DNA of 64,000 nucleotides from Palsa-744 sp036498265. Lineage in GTDB: Bacteria; Actinomycetota; Thermoleophilia; Solirubrobacterales; Solirubrobacteraceae. The notes below the pieces were generated by a model, which did not search any database, was not told where the DNA came from, and was given only the letters and a program-made list of their open reading frames with translations. The stretch is from the NCBI GenBank assembly GCA_036498265.1, contig DASYFT010000038.1, positions 1 to 64,000 on the forward strand. Reading direction: 5' to 3'. This document shows positions 49,366 to 59,309 of this stretch, one piece after another (the stretch's first letter is position 1; each line of letters begins with the position of its first letter). Position numbers and translations under genes: made by a program.

Positions 49366-50349
49366 CTAGAGCTTGCGCCCCAGGTGCTCGGCGACGCGTT
49401 CGATCGCAGGCAGGTCCATGCCGGCGCCCCACGCGAACGGCACGCCCACGACGTCGAAGCTTCGGCGCCGCAGGCGCTGGAGCTGGTTGTGCTGGAACCG
49501 CGCCCGGTCGTGGACTGTCTGCGCCGCCTGCGCCGCGGAGCGCCTCAGGTCGTCGTCCGACGCCGTGGCCCGGGGCCGGGCGGTCGCCGAGGGAGCCGCG
49601 GCTCCCTCGGCGACCGTGCCGGCCGTCCCCGCGATCAGCCGGAGCTCGGCGGCCGTGAAGCGCTGGGGTAGCAGCCCGTTGACGATCACGGCATCGAGCG
49701 TTCGCCCGAGCTGGGCCTTGAGCCCATCCTGCAGCTCGAGCGCCTCCGTCACCGCCATGTCGGTCGGCAGTGCCACGGCCGCGTAGCCGGTTCGCGAGGG
49801 GTCCCGGAGCAGCTCACCCAGCCGCTGCGCCTGTTTGGCGATAGGGCCGACGCGCGCGATCGAGCCGAACGTCTGCGGCGAGCCCAGCATCCCCAGGGCG
49901 TTGCCCGTCGCCGGCGCGTCGACGACCACGAGGTCGTATCCCGCGGCGCGTCGCTCCCAGCGCCGACCCTGTGTCAGCTCCCAGATCTTGACCATGCTCA
50001 CCAGCTCCTTGGCGCCTGGAGCCGCCGCAGCGAAGTACTGGAAGGTGCCGCTCGATGCAAGAACGCGTCCCGATACCCGACCGCCAAGTGCCTGAAGCCA
50101 CTCGAGCAGGGCGCGATCGGGGTCGATGGAGATACTCGACAGCCGCTCCTGGAGCTTGTTCTCGCCGCCCGTGACTCCCGGCGGGTGACCGAACAGCTCG
50201 GGCAGGCGCGTCTGGTCTCCGACCTCGACGACGATCGCGCGCATCCCGCGCTGGGACGCCAGCAGTCCGATCGCGGCGGCGATCGTCGTCTTGCCGACGC
50301 CCCCCTTGCCGGTGATCACCACGAGTTCTCGCTCGAGCAGCGATTGCAT
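49366..50349 (-). CDS. Get3/ArsA-like anion-transporting ATPase
   Basis: A 327-residue P-loop ATPase of the ArsA/Get3 family: deviant Walker A VVITGKGGVGKTTIAAAIG, then VVEVGDQTRLPELFG, VVVDAPATGNALGML and TDMAVTEALELQDGL. An Ala/Arg-rich linker with a run of APSATARPRATASDDD separates the core from FQHNQLQRLRRRSFDVVGVPF. No ArsB, ArsR or arsenate reductase gene is nearby, so arsenic resistance is not indicated; tail-anchor-type or unknown roles are more likely. ATG 50349 diverges from hisIE. Confidence 0.88.
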   Translation of the reverse strand: MQSLLERELVVITGKGGVGKTTIAAAIGLLASQRGMRAIVVEVGDQTRLPELFGHPPGVTGGENKLQERLSSISIDPDRALLEWLQALGGRVSGRVLASSGTFQYFAAAAPGAKELVSMVKIWELTQGRRWERRAAGYDLVVVDAPATGNALGMLGSPQTFGSIARVGPIAKQAQRLGELLRDPSRTGYAAVALPTDMAVTEALELQDGLKAQLGRTLDAVIVNGLLPQRFTAAELRLIAGTAGTVAEGAAAPSATARPRATASDDDLRRSAAQAAQTVHDRARFQHNQLQRLRRRSFDVVGVPFAWGAGMDLPAIERVAEHLGRKL

Positions 50350-50391
50350 CGCGTGGCAGTGTGTCTCAAACCCGAAGCTGCGGGCTGTACC

Positions 50392-50397
50392 TACAAT
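50392..50397 (+). promoter_or_regulatory. -10 box (TACAAT) for leaderless hisIE
   Basis: TACAAT lies exactly 6 nt before ATG 50404, identical in hexamer and spacing to the hrcA promoter. Confidence 0.6.
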
Positions 50398-50403
50398 CGT
50401 CCA

Positions 50404-51030
50404 ATGAGCAGCCAGCTGGGTGATTCGATCGTCGCGCAGGTCACATACGACCGCGAGGGACTCGTTCCATGCGTCGTGCAGGACTGGAGCAGCGGCGAGG
50501 TGCTGACGCTCGCCTACATGAACGAGCAGGCCCTGCAGCGAACCCGCGACACCGGCGAGCTCCACCTCTGGAGCCGCTCGCGGGGCGAGCAGTGGCACAA
50601 GGGGCAGACGAGCGGCAACGTCCAGGCCGTGCGCGCGCTGCGCCTGGACTGCGACGGCGACACGCTGCTCGCGCTGGTCGAGCCTGCCGGCCCCGCATGC
50701 CACACGGGCGAGCGCTCGTGCTTCCACCGGGGCGACCTCGAGGACGCCGCGCCGTACGAGGCGCTCCCCGCGCTCGAGCGGACGCTCGGCGAACGCGCTC
50801 GCGAGCGGCCCCCCGGCTCCTACACGGTCGAGCTGCTCGACGATCCCGGGAGGATCGGCGAGAAGGTGATGGAGGAGTCCGAGGAGGTCGCCCGGGCCGC
50901 TCGCGAGGAGTCCTCCGAGCGGGTCGACGAGGAGGCCGCCGACGTGCTCTACCACCTGCTCGTGCTCCTTCGAAGCCGGGGCCGCTCGCTCGCCGACGCG
51001 GAGCGGGTGCTCGATGGCCGTCGCTCCTAG
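50404..51030 (+). CDS. hisIE: Bifunctional phosphoribosyl-AMP cyclohydrolase/phosphoribosyl-ATP pyrophosphatase
   Basis: A 208-residue HisIE fusion for histidine steps 2 and 3. The HisI part (1-115) has MLTLAYMNEQAL-type sequence, LHLWSRSRGEQWHKGQTSGN, and metal-binding CHTGERSCFH. The HisE part has SYTVELLDD, then EKVMEESEEVARAA and DEEAADVLYHLLVLL. The 17-nt overlap with trpE and a single upstream promoter link histidine and tryptophan synthesis, which both draw on PRPP. Confidence 0.95.
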   Translation: MSSQLGDSIVAQVTYDREGLVPCVVQDWSSGEVLTLAYMNEQALQRTRDTGELHLWSRSRGEQWHKGQTSGNVQAVRALRLDCDGDTLLALVEPAGPACHTGERSCFHRGDLEDAAPYEALPALERTLGERARERPPGSYTVELLDDPGRIGEKVMEESEEVARAAREESSERVDEEAADVLYHLLVLLRSRGRSLADAERVLDGRRS

Positions 51031-52566
51031 CGCGCCGGGGGATCCGCCTGGCGAGCCCGCGGTGGTTCCCACCGATAGCCCCGAGGAGGAGCAGGGCGCC
51101 GCGGACGCGGTGCTGCTCGAGCCCAGCCTCGAGCAGGCCCGCGAGCTCGCGCGGTCCCACAACCTGATCCCGCTCCGATACAGCTTCGTCGAGGACTGCG
51201 AGACGCCGGTGTCGGCCTTCCTGAAGCTGCGTGAGCTGGCACCCGGCGAGCCGGCCTTCCTGCTCGAGTCCGCGGACCAGGGGCAGCGAGTGGGGCGCTG
51301 GTCGTTCATCGGCTTTCGTCCGCGGGCGGTGCTTCGCTGGAAGCTCGCCGACGGCGGCGACCCCTATGCGCTGGTCGCAGAGCGGGTTGCCCGCTTCGAC
51401 CAGGCTCCGATGCCGGAAGCGCCTCCCTTCACGGGTGGTGCCGTGGGCTTCTTCGGCTACGACCTCGTGCGCACGGTCGAGCCGCTCGGCGAGCCTCCAC
51501 CCGACCCGCTGGGGTTGCCCGACATGGCTCTCATGCTGTCCGACGCGCTGGTCGTCTTCGACCACCTCAAGCACACCGTCACGATCATCGCCAACGCCGA
51601 CCTCGCCGAGGAGCCGGACGTGGAGCGCGCATACGAGCTGGCCGCACGCACGATCCGCGAGGTGCGATGCGTGCTGGCCGGCCCGGTGCCGCGCGGCGAG
51701 CCGGCGCTCCACCCGCCTCGGGAGCTGCCGGCGTTCGAGTCGAACATGCCCCGCGAGCAGTTCGAGGGGATGGTCAGCCGGATCGTCGAGTACATCTTCG
51801 CCGGGGATGCCTTTCAGGTGGTGCCCTCGCAACGCTGGTCGGCTCCCGTGCCGGTCGAGGCGTTCTCCATCTATCGCGGCCTGCGCGCCGTCAACCCGAG
51901 CCCGTACATGTACTTCCTGGACTTCGGCGACTTCCAGGTCGCCGGAGCGAGCCCCGAGCCGCTGCTCACGGTGACCGGGCGCCACGTCGCCACCAAGCCG
52001 ATCGCCGGGACGCGACCGCGCGGCGCCAGCCCCGAGGAGGACCGGCGCATCGCCGCGGAGCTGCTCGCCGACGAGAAGGAGCGCGCCGAGCACGTGATGC
52101 TCGTGGACCTCGGGCGCAACGACCTCGGTCGGGTGTGCGAGTACGGGAGCGTCACGGTGGATGAGCTCATGGAGATCGAGTCCTACAGCCACGTCATGCA
52201 CATCGTCTCCTCGGTCTCCGGGACCCTCCGTCCCGACGTGGGCCCCATGGACGCCCTGCGATCCGTGCTGCCCGCGGGCACGCTCTCTGGGGCACCGAAG
52301 GTCAGGGCGATGCAGATAATCGACGAGCTCGAGCCGGTCAAGCGCGGCGGCTACGGCGGGGCGATCGGCTACCTCAGCTACGCCGGCGACCTCGACACGG
52401 CGATCCACATCCGCACCGTGGTGGTCAAGGACGGCGTCGCGCACATCCAGGCCGGCGGCGGCACCGTCGCCGACGCGAGGCCCGACTACGAGTACGAGGA
52501 GTCGGTCGCCAAGTCGAGGGCGGCGCTGCGCGCGATCGCGCTCGCCTGCGAGCACCCGGACTGGAC

Positions 52567-52570
<4 letters not shown>
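51014..52570 (+). CDS. trpE: Anthranilate synthase component I
   Basis: A 518-residue TrpE converting chorismate to anthranilate. The feedback site LLES is present near the N-terminus. The chorismate-binding domain has FQVVPSQRW, IAGTRPRGASPEED, LVDLGRNDLGRV, HIVSSVSG, GTLSGAPKVRAMQII and QAGGGTVADARPDYEYEE. It needs TrpG for glutamine use. It overlaps hisIE by 17 nt and trpG by 4 nt. Confidence 0.97.
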
Positions 52571-53139
<569 letters not shown>

Positions 53140-53142
53140 CCG

Positions 53143-54204
53143 ATGCCCAACGCGACGCTCACAGCGGCCATCGACGCGCTCTGCTCCGGCAGGGACCTCG
53201 ACGCCGAGCAGGCCGGTGACGTGCTTGCGGAGATCATGCGCGGCGAGGTGTCCGAGACCCAGATCGCGGGGTTCCTGATCGCCCTGCGGACGAAGGGGGA
53301 GACGGTTCAGGAGCTGACGGGCCTGGCGCGCACGATGCGCTCGCTCGCCGCGCACGTCCCCGTCGATCGCCGGGACCTGCTCGACACCTCCGGTACCGGC
53401 GGCGGCCGCAGCACGTTCAACGTGTCGACCACAGCCGCGCTGATCGCCGCCGGCGCAGGCTGTGCCGTCGCCAAGCACGGCAACCGCTCCGCCACCAGCC
53501 GATCCGGGTCGGCCGACCTGCTCGAGGCCCTCGGCGCGCGTATCGACCTGGGGCCGGAGGGCGTCGCCCAGTGCATCGACGAGGCCGGCTTCGGCTTCAT
53601 GTTCGCGCCTGCACACCACCAGGCGACCCGGTACGTCGTACCGGTTCGGCGAGAGCTGGCGGTCCGCACGATCTTCAACCTGCTGGGGCCTCTGACCAAC
53701 CCGGCCGGCGCCCGGCGCCAGCTGATCGGGGTCTCCGAGCCCCGCTTCCTGGAGCGGATCGCGGGCGCGCTCGCCATGCTCGGCGTCGACCGTGCGCTGG
53801 TGGTCTCGAGCGAGGATGGGCTGGATGAGATCTCCGCAGCGGCGGTCACCAGGGTGTTCGAGGTCAACGGCGAGGAGATCACGCAGTACGAGCTGCGCCC
53901 CGAGGACGTCGGCCTGGGTGGCACCGGCTCCGCCTCGCCCGACGGGTGGGGGGGAGGATCGCCGCAGGAGAACGCGCGGGTCACCCGCGCGATCCTGAGC
54001 GCGGACGGCGAACGACCGTCAGCGGGCGAGCCGCTGGCCGTCATCAACGCGGGCGCAGCCATCTACGCCGCCGGGCGCGCGGAATCGATCGCCGACGGCG
54101 TGCAGGCCGCTCGCGAGGCGATCTCCGACGGGAGCGCCGCCGCCGCTCTCGAGCGGTATCTGCAGGCCAGCCGCCGGCACGCGCCCGAAGGGGCTGCCAG
54201 ATGA
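53143..54204 (+). CDS. trpD: Anthranilate phosphoribosyltransferase
   Basis: A 353-residue TrpD that joins anthranilate to PRPP. It has DTSGTGGGRSTFNVSTTAAL for PRPP-Mg binding, KHGNRSATSRSGSADLLEALG, FAPAHHQATRYV, and GPLTNPAGARRQLIGV. The segment RRHAPEGAAR at the end is a short extension. It overlaps trpC by 4 nt. Confidence 0.97.
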   Translation: MPNATLTAAIDALCSGRDLDAEQAGDVLAEIMRGEVSETQIAGFLIALRTKGETVQELTGLARTMRSLAAHVPVDRRDLLDTSGTGGGRSTFNVSTTAALIAAGAGCAVAKHGNRSATSRSGSADLLEALGARIDLGPEGVAQCIDEAGFGFMFAPAHHQATRYVVPVRRELAVRTIFNLLGPLTNPAGARRQLIGVSEPRFLERIAGALAMLGVDRALVVSSEDGLDEISAAAVTRVFEVNGEEITQYELRPEDVGLGGTGSASPDGWGGGSPQENARVTRAILSADGERPSAGEPLAVINAGAAIYAAGRAESIADGVQAAREAISDGSAAAALERYLQASRRHAPEGAAR

Positions 54205-55034
54205 GCACGCCGGGTGACACCGTCCTCGATCGCATCCTCGCCCGGACCCGCCAGGACCTCAGGCGTCGCATGCGCGAGGTGCCGCTCGAGCGCCTGCAGG
54301 ACGCGCCGCGCCCGGCGCCGGCGGCGTCCCTGCGCGAGGCGCTGCTGGCACCCGGTGTCTCCGTGATCGCCGAGTTCAAGCGCCGCTCCCCGTCGGCGGG
54401 AGCGCTGCGCCCACCGTCGACGGCCGAGCCGCACGCGGATCCCGTCCTCGGGGAGATCGTCGGCGCCTACCGGGACGGCGGCGCGGCGGCCGTGTCGGTC
54501 CTGACAGAGGGCCCCAACTTCGGCGGCTCCTTGGACGACCTGCGGGCAGCGCGCTCTGCCTGCGAGCTGCCGCTCCTGCGCAAGGACTTCATAGTCGACC
54601 GCTATCAGCTGGAGGAGTCGCTCGCCGCCGGAGCCGACGCCGTGCTCCTGATCGTCGCCGCCCTGGGACCCGGCGAGCTGGGATCCCTCCACAGCGCGGC
54701 CCGAGCGATGGGGCTGGACGTGCTCGTCGAGGTTCACGACCTCGAGGAGATGGGCCGCGCGGTTGCGCTCGACGCCGAGATCATCGGGATCAACAACAGG
54801 GACCTGCGTGACTTCAGCGTCGACCTGAGCCGAACCGAGCGGCTCATGAGCCATGTGCCTCGCGAGGTCGTCGTGGTCTCGGAGTCCGGGATCGTCTCCG
54901 CCGAGCAGATCCAGCGGCTCGGCGAGCAGGGCGTGCAGGCTGTGCTCGTGGGAGAGTCCCTGATGCGCTCGACCGATCCCGGCGCCTCCCTGCGCGCGCT
55001 TCAAAGTTTTACCCCCGCCGAGGATCCCCTTTAG
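54201..55034 (+). CDS. trpC: Indole-3-glycerol phosphate synthase
   Basis: A 277-residue TIM barrel: VIAEFKRRSPSAG (catalytic Lys), VSVLTEGPNFGGSLDDL, LLRKDFIVDRYQ (second Lys), GINNRDL and VVSESGI. It closes the indole ring from carboxyphenylamino-deoxyribulose phosphate. ATG 54201 overlaps trpD. Confidence 0.96.
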   Translation: MSTPGDTVLDRILARTRQDLRRRMREVPLERLQDAPRPAPAASLREALLAPGVSVIAEFKRRSPSAGALRPPSTAEPHADPVLGEIVGAYRDGGAAAVSVLTEGPNFGGSLDDLRAARSACELPLLRKDFIVDRYQLEESLAAGADAVLLIVAALGPGELGSLHSAARAMGLDVLVEVHDLEEMGRAVALDAEIIGINNRDLRDFSVDLSRTERLMSHVPREVVVVSESGIVSAEQIQRLGEQGVQAVLVGESLMRSTDPGASLRALQSFTPAEDPL

Positions 55035-55069
55035 ATGCCCTTCATGGCTTCACAGCATCCTGTCCGCAC

Positions 55070-56284
55070 ATGAGGCGCATGTTCCTTATCCCTTTCCTCG
55101 CCGCCATCCTTGGCGGCGTCGTCGTCGTGGCGATCGTCGCGGCCTTCGGCGGCCTGGACGAAGGGAACAAGACAATCACGACGATCCAGGCTGCGCCGGT
55201 CACGCCATCCAACGCGTCCCAGCGGGCGACGGGGATGACGCCGCACCAGGTCTACACGCGCGACGCCCCGGGTGTGGCCTTTGTCACCTCCACGATTGTG
55301 CAGAAATCGGAATCGCCGTTCAACCTGTTCGGTGGCGGTGAAACCCAGCGTCAGGGACAGGCCACCGGCTCGGGCATCGTGATCGACGGCAACGGGACGA
55401 TCCTGACCAATTACCACGTGGTGGAGAACGCGGTGAAGGTCACCGTCAGCTTCGAAAAAGGCAAGTCGGTCGAAGCCCAGATCGCCGGCAAGGATCCGTC
55501 CAACGACCTCGCCGTGCTTCGCATCAGGCCCGACGGCCTCACGCTCCACCCGCTCACGCTCGGCGACTCGAGCGGCGCGCAGGTCGGCGACCCGGTCTAC
55601 GCCATCGGCAACCCGTTCGATCTGGAACGCACATTGACGACCGGCGTCATCTCCGCGCTACAGCGGCAGATCCAGGCGCCCAACGGCTTCACCATCAACA
55701 ACGTGCTGCAGACCGACGCACCGATCAACCCCGGCAACTCCGGCGGCCCGCTGCTGGACGCCGCCGGCCGAGTGATCGGCATCAACTCGCAGATCGAGAC
55801 CGGCTCGAGTGGCGGCGGGAGCGTCGGCATCGGCTTCGCCGTTCCGATCAACACGGCCAAGAACGAGATCGCCCAACTCGAGAAGGGCGGAACCGTGCGC
55901 GGCGCCTACCTCGGGCTGACCTCGCTGACGATCGACGGCTCGCTGTCGGCGCTCAACCTCCCGGTCAAGAGCGGCGCGCTCGTGCAGACCGTCCAGAAGG
56001 GAACCTCCGCCGCAAAGGCCGGGATCCGCGCGGGCACGATCAACAGCACGACCGAAACTGGCCAGATAGCCGTCGGCGGCGACATCATCGTGTCGGTCGA
56101 CGGCAAGACCGTGGCGAGCTCAGAAGACCTGGCCACCGTGATCGCGGCGAAGAAAGCCGGGCAGACAGTAACCATCGGCCTGTTGCGCGCCAACGGCCAT
56201 GGCGGCTATGAACACAAGACGGTCTCCGCCACGCTCGGCAGCCGTCCCAACTCGGTCCCGAACGCCAACACGCCCGAAGGCTAG
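55070..56284 (+). CDS. HtrA-like membrane-anchored serine protease inside the trp cluster
   Basis: A 404-residue S1C protease. It has an N-terminal membrane anchor (FLIPFLAAILGGVVVVAIVAAF), triad His in TILTNYHVVENAV, Asp in PSNDLAVLRI, Ser in NPGNSGGPLLD, and a C-terminal PDZ domain (VKSGALVQTVQKGTSAAKAGI onward). It would degrade damaged envelope proteins. It lies between trpC and trpF with a 35-bp gap upstream and a 95-bp gap downstream that holds a trpF promoter candidate. Its place in the cluster has no obvious metabolic reason. Confidence 0.9.
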   Translation: MRRMFLIPFLAAILGGVVVVAIVAAFGGLDEGNKTITTIQAAPVTPSNASQRATGMTPHQVYTRDAPGVAFVTSTIVQKSESPFNLFGGGETQRQGQATGSGIVIDGNGTILTNYHVVENAVKVTVSFEKGKSVEAQIAGKDPSNDLAVLRIRPDGLTLHPLTLGDSSGAQVGDPVYAIGNPFDLERTLTTGVISALQRQIQAPNGFTINNVLQTDAPINPGNSGGPLLDAAGRVIGINSQIETGSSGGGSVGIGFAVPINTAKNEIAQLEKGGTVRGAYLGLTSLTIDGSLSALNLPVKSGALVQTVQKGTSAAKAGIRAGTINSTTETGQIAVGGDIIVSVDGKTVASSEDLATVIAAKKAGQTVTIGLLRANGHGGYEHKTVSATLGSRPNSVPNANTPEG

Positions 56285-56367
56285 GCTCAGGCCCGAAGCC
56301 GGCGCGCAGGCTCAGAGCGGCGTGGCCGACCGCGCCATCGCTCGGGGAGGGTCGCGATCGGACTCGC

Positions 56368-56373
56368 TACGGT
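56368..56373 (+). promoter_or_regulatory. -10 box (TACGGT) for trpF
   Basis: TACGGT (TAnnnT) lies exactly 6 nt before ATG 56380, suggesting that trpFBA has its own leaderless promoter separate from hisIE-trpEGDC. Confidence 0.45.
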
Positions 56374-56379
56374 TGGCAC

Positions 56380-57096
56380 ATGGAGCACGTGCCGCCAAAG
56401 GTCAAGATCTGCGGCATCACCAACCTCGAGGACGCCGAGCTCGCGGTCGAGGTCGGGGCGTGGGCGCTTGGCATGATCTTCTACGACGGCAGCCCGCGCC
56501 GCTGCTCGCTCGCGGAGGCGCAGAGGATCGTCGCTCGCCTGCGGCGCCGGACGCTGCTGTGCGGTGTCTACGTCAACGCGCCGCTCGACGAGGTCGTCGA
56601 GACGAGCGAGGCGCTCGGGCTGGGGATGCTCCAGTTCCACGGTGACGAGGGGCCCGCGTACTGCACCGAGGCCGGCAGGCGCACCGGCGCGCGGATAATC
56701 AAGGCCGCGCAGGTGGCGGGTCCCGGCGACCTCCAGGACCTCGAGCGCTTCCATGTCGATTTCCACCTGCTCGATGCTCGCTCCAGCGCACCGGGCGCCG
56801 CCGGGCTTCGCGGCGGAACCGGCGAGACGTTCGACTGGAGCCTCATCGCCGGCCGGCGCTCGAGCGTCCCCCTGATCCTCAGCGGCGGCCTCCACGCCGG
56901 CAATGTGGCCGAGGCGATCGCGCTCGCACACCCGTTCGCGGTCGACACCGCGAGCGGTACCGAGGCTGCCCCCGGGCGCAAGGATCCCGAGCGCCTGCGA
57001 GCGTTCATGGAGGCGAGCACCGCCGCCGGCGCAGGCGCGGCGCCGCAGAGCCGCGGCACCGCAGCGGGCGAGCCGAGAATCGGTCAGCCGGCGTGA
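56380..57096 (+). CDS. trpF: Phosphoribosylanthranilate isomerase
   Basis: A 238-residue TIM barrel: KVKICGITNLEDAELAVEVGAWALGMIFY (read in two parts, catalytic Cys in KICGIT), LLCGVYVN, LGMLQFHGDEGP, then the catalytic Asp in HLLDARS and ILSGGLHAGNV. About 25 residues at the C-terminus (AAGAGAAPQSRG onward) are not part of the fold. It overlaps trpB by 4 nt (GTGA). Confidence 0.95.
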   Translation: MEHVPPKVKICGITNLEDAELAVEVGAWALGMIFYDGSPRRCSLAEAQRIVARLRRRTLLCGVYVNAPLDEVVETSEALGLGMLQFHGDEGPAYCTEAGRRTGARIIKAAQVAGPGDLQDLERFHVDFHLLDARSSAPGAAGLRGGTGETFDWSLIAGRRSSVPLILSGGLHAGNVAEAIALAHPFAVDTASGTEAAPGRKDPERLRAFMEASTAAGAGAAPQSRGTAAGEPRIGQPA

Positions 57097-58307
57097 GCGC
57101 CGCGGATCCGACCGGAGCGGGCCCTGAGCGCGGAGGCCCAGGCTCGCCGATCGAGCACCGCTTCGGCCCCTACGGCGGCCAGTTCGTGCCCGAGACGCTG
57201 ATGCCGGCGCTCGCCGAGCTCGAGCAGGCGTGGTCGCAGGCGCGTTCTGACGAGGGCTACCGCGCCGAGCTCGAGGGGCTGCTGCGGGACTTCGCAGGGC
57301 GGCCCACCCCGCTGTACCTCGCGCGGCGGGTTTCAGAGCTGGCGGGCCGGCCCGTGTACTTCAAGCGCGAGGATCTCAACCACACCGGGTCGCACAAGCT
57401 CAACAACGCCCTCGGCCAGGTGCTCCTCGCAAGGCGTATGGGCAAGCGGCGGATCATCGCCGAGACGGGGGCCGGCCAGCACGGCGTGGCCACCGCAACC
57501 GTGTGCGCGCTGATGGGGATGGAATGCGTCGTCTACATGGGTCTCGAGGACACGCGCAGGCAGCTGCCGAACGTCCAGCGGATGCAGCTCCTCGGAGCGA
57601 CCGTCCAGCCCGTGGAGGCCGGCGCCAGCACGCTCAAGGAGGCGACGTCTGCCGCGATCCGCGACTGGGTCACCAACGTCGAGAGCACCCACTACGTGAT
57701 CGGGTCCGTCGTCGGCCCGGCCCCCTACCCGGCGCTCGTGCGCGACCTCCAGCGGGTCATCGGAGACGAGGCTCGCGCGCAGGTGCTCGAGCGCGAGGGG
57801 CGACTTCCGGATCGCGTGGTGGCCTGCGTCGGCGGCGGGTCGAACGCGATCGGCGCGTTCACCGCCTTCATCGACGACGCGGAGGTGCAGCTGGTGGGTG
57901 TCGAGGCCGGCGGTGAGGGGATCGACACCCCGCGCCACGGAGCACCGCTGACGGTCGGCGGTCGCGCCGGGATCCTGCACGGGTCGCGCTCGGCGGTGAT
58001 GCAGGACGAGGAGGGCCAGATCCTGCAGGCGCACTCCGTCTCGGCCGGGCTCGACTACCCCGGAGCCGGTCCGCAGCACGCGCATCTGCGTGACAGCGGC
58101 CGCGCCACCTACGTCGCGGTCTCCGACGCCGACGCCGTCGAGGCGTTCCACACCGTCACGCGGCTCGAGGGCATCATCCCGGCCCTGGAGACCGCCCACG
58201 CCCTCGCCTGGGTGCTCGCGCAGGACGACGGCGAGCTCGACCTGGTGTGCCTCTCCGGGCGCGGCGACAAGGACCTGGCGGAGGTGCTCGCCCGGGAGGG
58301 GACATGA
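57093..58307 (+). CDS. trpB: Tryptophan synthase beta chain
   Basis: A 404-residue TrpB: FGPYGGQFVPETLMPAL, PLP lysine K102 in NHTGSHKLNNALGQ, ETGAGQHGVATATV with the catalytic Glu, GGGSNAIGAF for the PLP phosphate, and SAGLDYPGAGPQHA. It condenses indole with serine. GTG 57093 overlaps trpF; the end overlaps trpA by 4 nt. Confidence 0.97.
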   Translation: MSAADPTGAGPERGGPGSPIEHRFGPYGGQFVPETLMPALAELEQAWSQARSDEGYRAELEGLLRDFAGRPTPLYLARRVSELAGRPVYFKREDLNHTGSHKLNNALGQVLLARRMGKRRIIAETGAGQHGVATATVCALMGMECVVYMGLEDTRRQLPNVQRMQLLGATVQPVEAGASTLKEATSAAIRDWVTNVESTHYVIGSVVGPAPYPALVRDLQRVIGDEARAQVLEREGRLPDRVVACVGGGSNAIGAFTAFIDDAEVQLVGVEAGGEGIDTPRHGAPLTVGGRAGILHGSRSAVMQDEEGQILQAHSVSAGLDYPGAGPQHAHLRDSGRATYVAVSDADAVEAFHTVTRLEGIIPALETAHALAWVLAQDDGELDLVCLSGRGDKDLAEVLAREGT

Positions 58308-59128
58308 GTCAGCTGCGCACGAGCGGCGTCGAGCGGATCGCGGAGAGCTTCGCCGGCGCCGGCAAGCGCGCCGCGCTGATGCCCTATCTGATGGGCGGGT
58401 TCCCCACGCTGGAGGACTCGGTGCGGATAGGCGAGGCCTGCGTCCAGGCGGGGGCCGACCTGATCGAGCTCGGGATGCCCTACTCGGACCCGCTGGCCGA
58501 CGGCCCGGTAATCCACGCCGCCGGGACGCGGGCGCTCGAGGCGGGGGCGAGCGTCGCCGGCGTGCTGGAGGTCGCCCGCTCGCTGTCGGCGAGCGTCCCG
58601 GTTGTCCTGATGTGCTACGCCAACATGGTCTACGCGCCGGGGGTGGATGCCTTCGTCGAGCGCCTGGAGCAATCCGGCGCGTGCGGGCTGATCGTGCCCG
58701 ACCTTCCGGAGGGAGAGGCGGCGGAGGTGCTCGCTGCCTGCGACAGGCGGGGGTTGGCGCTCGTTCCGCTCGTGGCGCCGACCACGACGAGCGAGCGGCT
58801 CGCCGCGATCGGGGCGCGCGCACGCGGCTTCCTCTACACCGTCTCGGTGGTCGGCACCACAGGGGAGCGCAAGACGCTCGGAGAGCGCTTCGCGGACGTC
58901 GTGGCCCGCGCGAAGGCCAGCACCGAGGTGCCGGTCGCGCTCGGCTTCGGCATCGCCACGGCCGAACAGGCTGCCCGGGCGGCGGCCGCAGGCGCAGACG
59001 GCGTGATCGTGGGGACCCGCCTCGTGCGCGCCGCCGGCGAAGGTGACGATCCGGCCGCCTCGGTGGGCACGGTGGTGGAGGAGCTCGCGGCCGGCCTTGC
59101 CCCGACCGACCCGGCACGGGCCAGCTAG
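58304..59128 (+). CDS. trpA: Tryptophan synthase alpha chain
   Basis: A 274-residue TIM barrel: ALMPYLMGGFPT, catalytic Glu and Asp in IELGMPYSDPLADGPVIH, VVLMCYANMVY, GLIVPDLP, FLYTVSVVGTTGER and ALGFGIATAEQA. It cleaves indole-3-glycerol phosphate and channels indole to TrpB. ATG 58304 overlaps trpB. Confidence 0.97.
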   Translation: MSQLRTSGVERIAESFAGAGKRAALMPYLMGGFPTLEDSVRIGEACVQAGADLIELGMPYSDPLADGPVIHAAGTRALEAGASVAGVLEVARSLSASVPVVLMCYANMVYAPGVDAFVERLEQSGACGLIVPDLPEGEAAEVLAACDRRGLALVPLVAPTTTSERLAAIGARARGFLYTVSVVGTTGERKTLGERFADVVARAKASTEVPVALGFGIATAEQAARAAAAGADGVIVGTRLVRAAGEGDDPAASVGTVVEELAAGLAPTDPARAS

Positions 59129-59140
59129 GATTCCGCCGGC

Positions 59141-59302
59141 ATGGGACTGGTCCTCACAGTCATGGCCGGCCTCGTCGTCTGGATCGTCTTGTGGGCGCTG
59201 GACGGCAAAGGCTTCGACTCGTTCCTGCTCTCCGCGCTGATCATCCTTGCGGGAGCAGCGGTGAAGATCGTCTCCGGCTACCTGCCGGGCCGTCGCGGCT
59301 AG
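59141..59302 (+). CDS. Small two-TM membrane protein
   Basis: A 53-residue protein starting MGLVLTVMAGLVVWIVLWAL, then a short DGKGFDSF loop, a second segment LLSALIILAGAAVKIV and a basic end (PGRRG). ATG 59141 is 12 nt after the trpA stop and 7 nt before the binding-protein gene's GTG is its own stop, so it is packed between two real genes. TAGGAT 9 nt upstream may be a -10 box. The function is unknown. Confidence 0.7.
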   Translation: MGLVLTVMAGLVVWIVLWALDGKGFDSFLLSALIILAGAAVKIVSGYLPGRRG

Positions 59303-59309
59303 GCACCGC

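Noticed and set aside
49366..51309. Longer 647-codon version of the Get3-like gene
   Set aside because: The extra N-terminal part is antisense to hisIE/trpE; the family starts exactly at ATG 50349 before the P-loop.
50441..52555. Very long open frame on the minus strand opposite hisIE-trpE
   Set aside because: It mirrors highly conserved trpE/hisIE coding sequence. Its composition is Arg/Ala/Gly/Asp-rich without motifs, a normal artefact of high-GC third codon positions.
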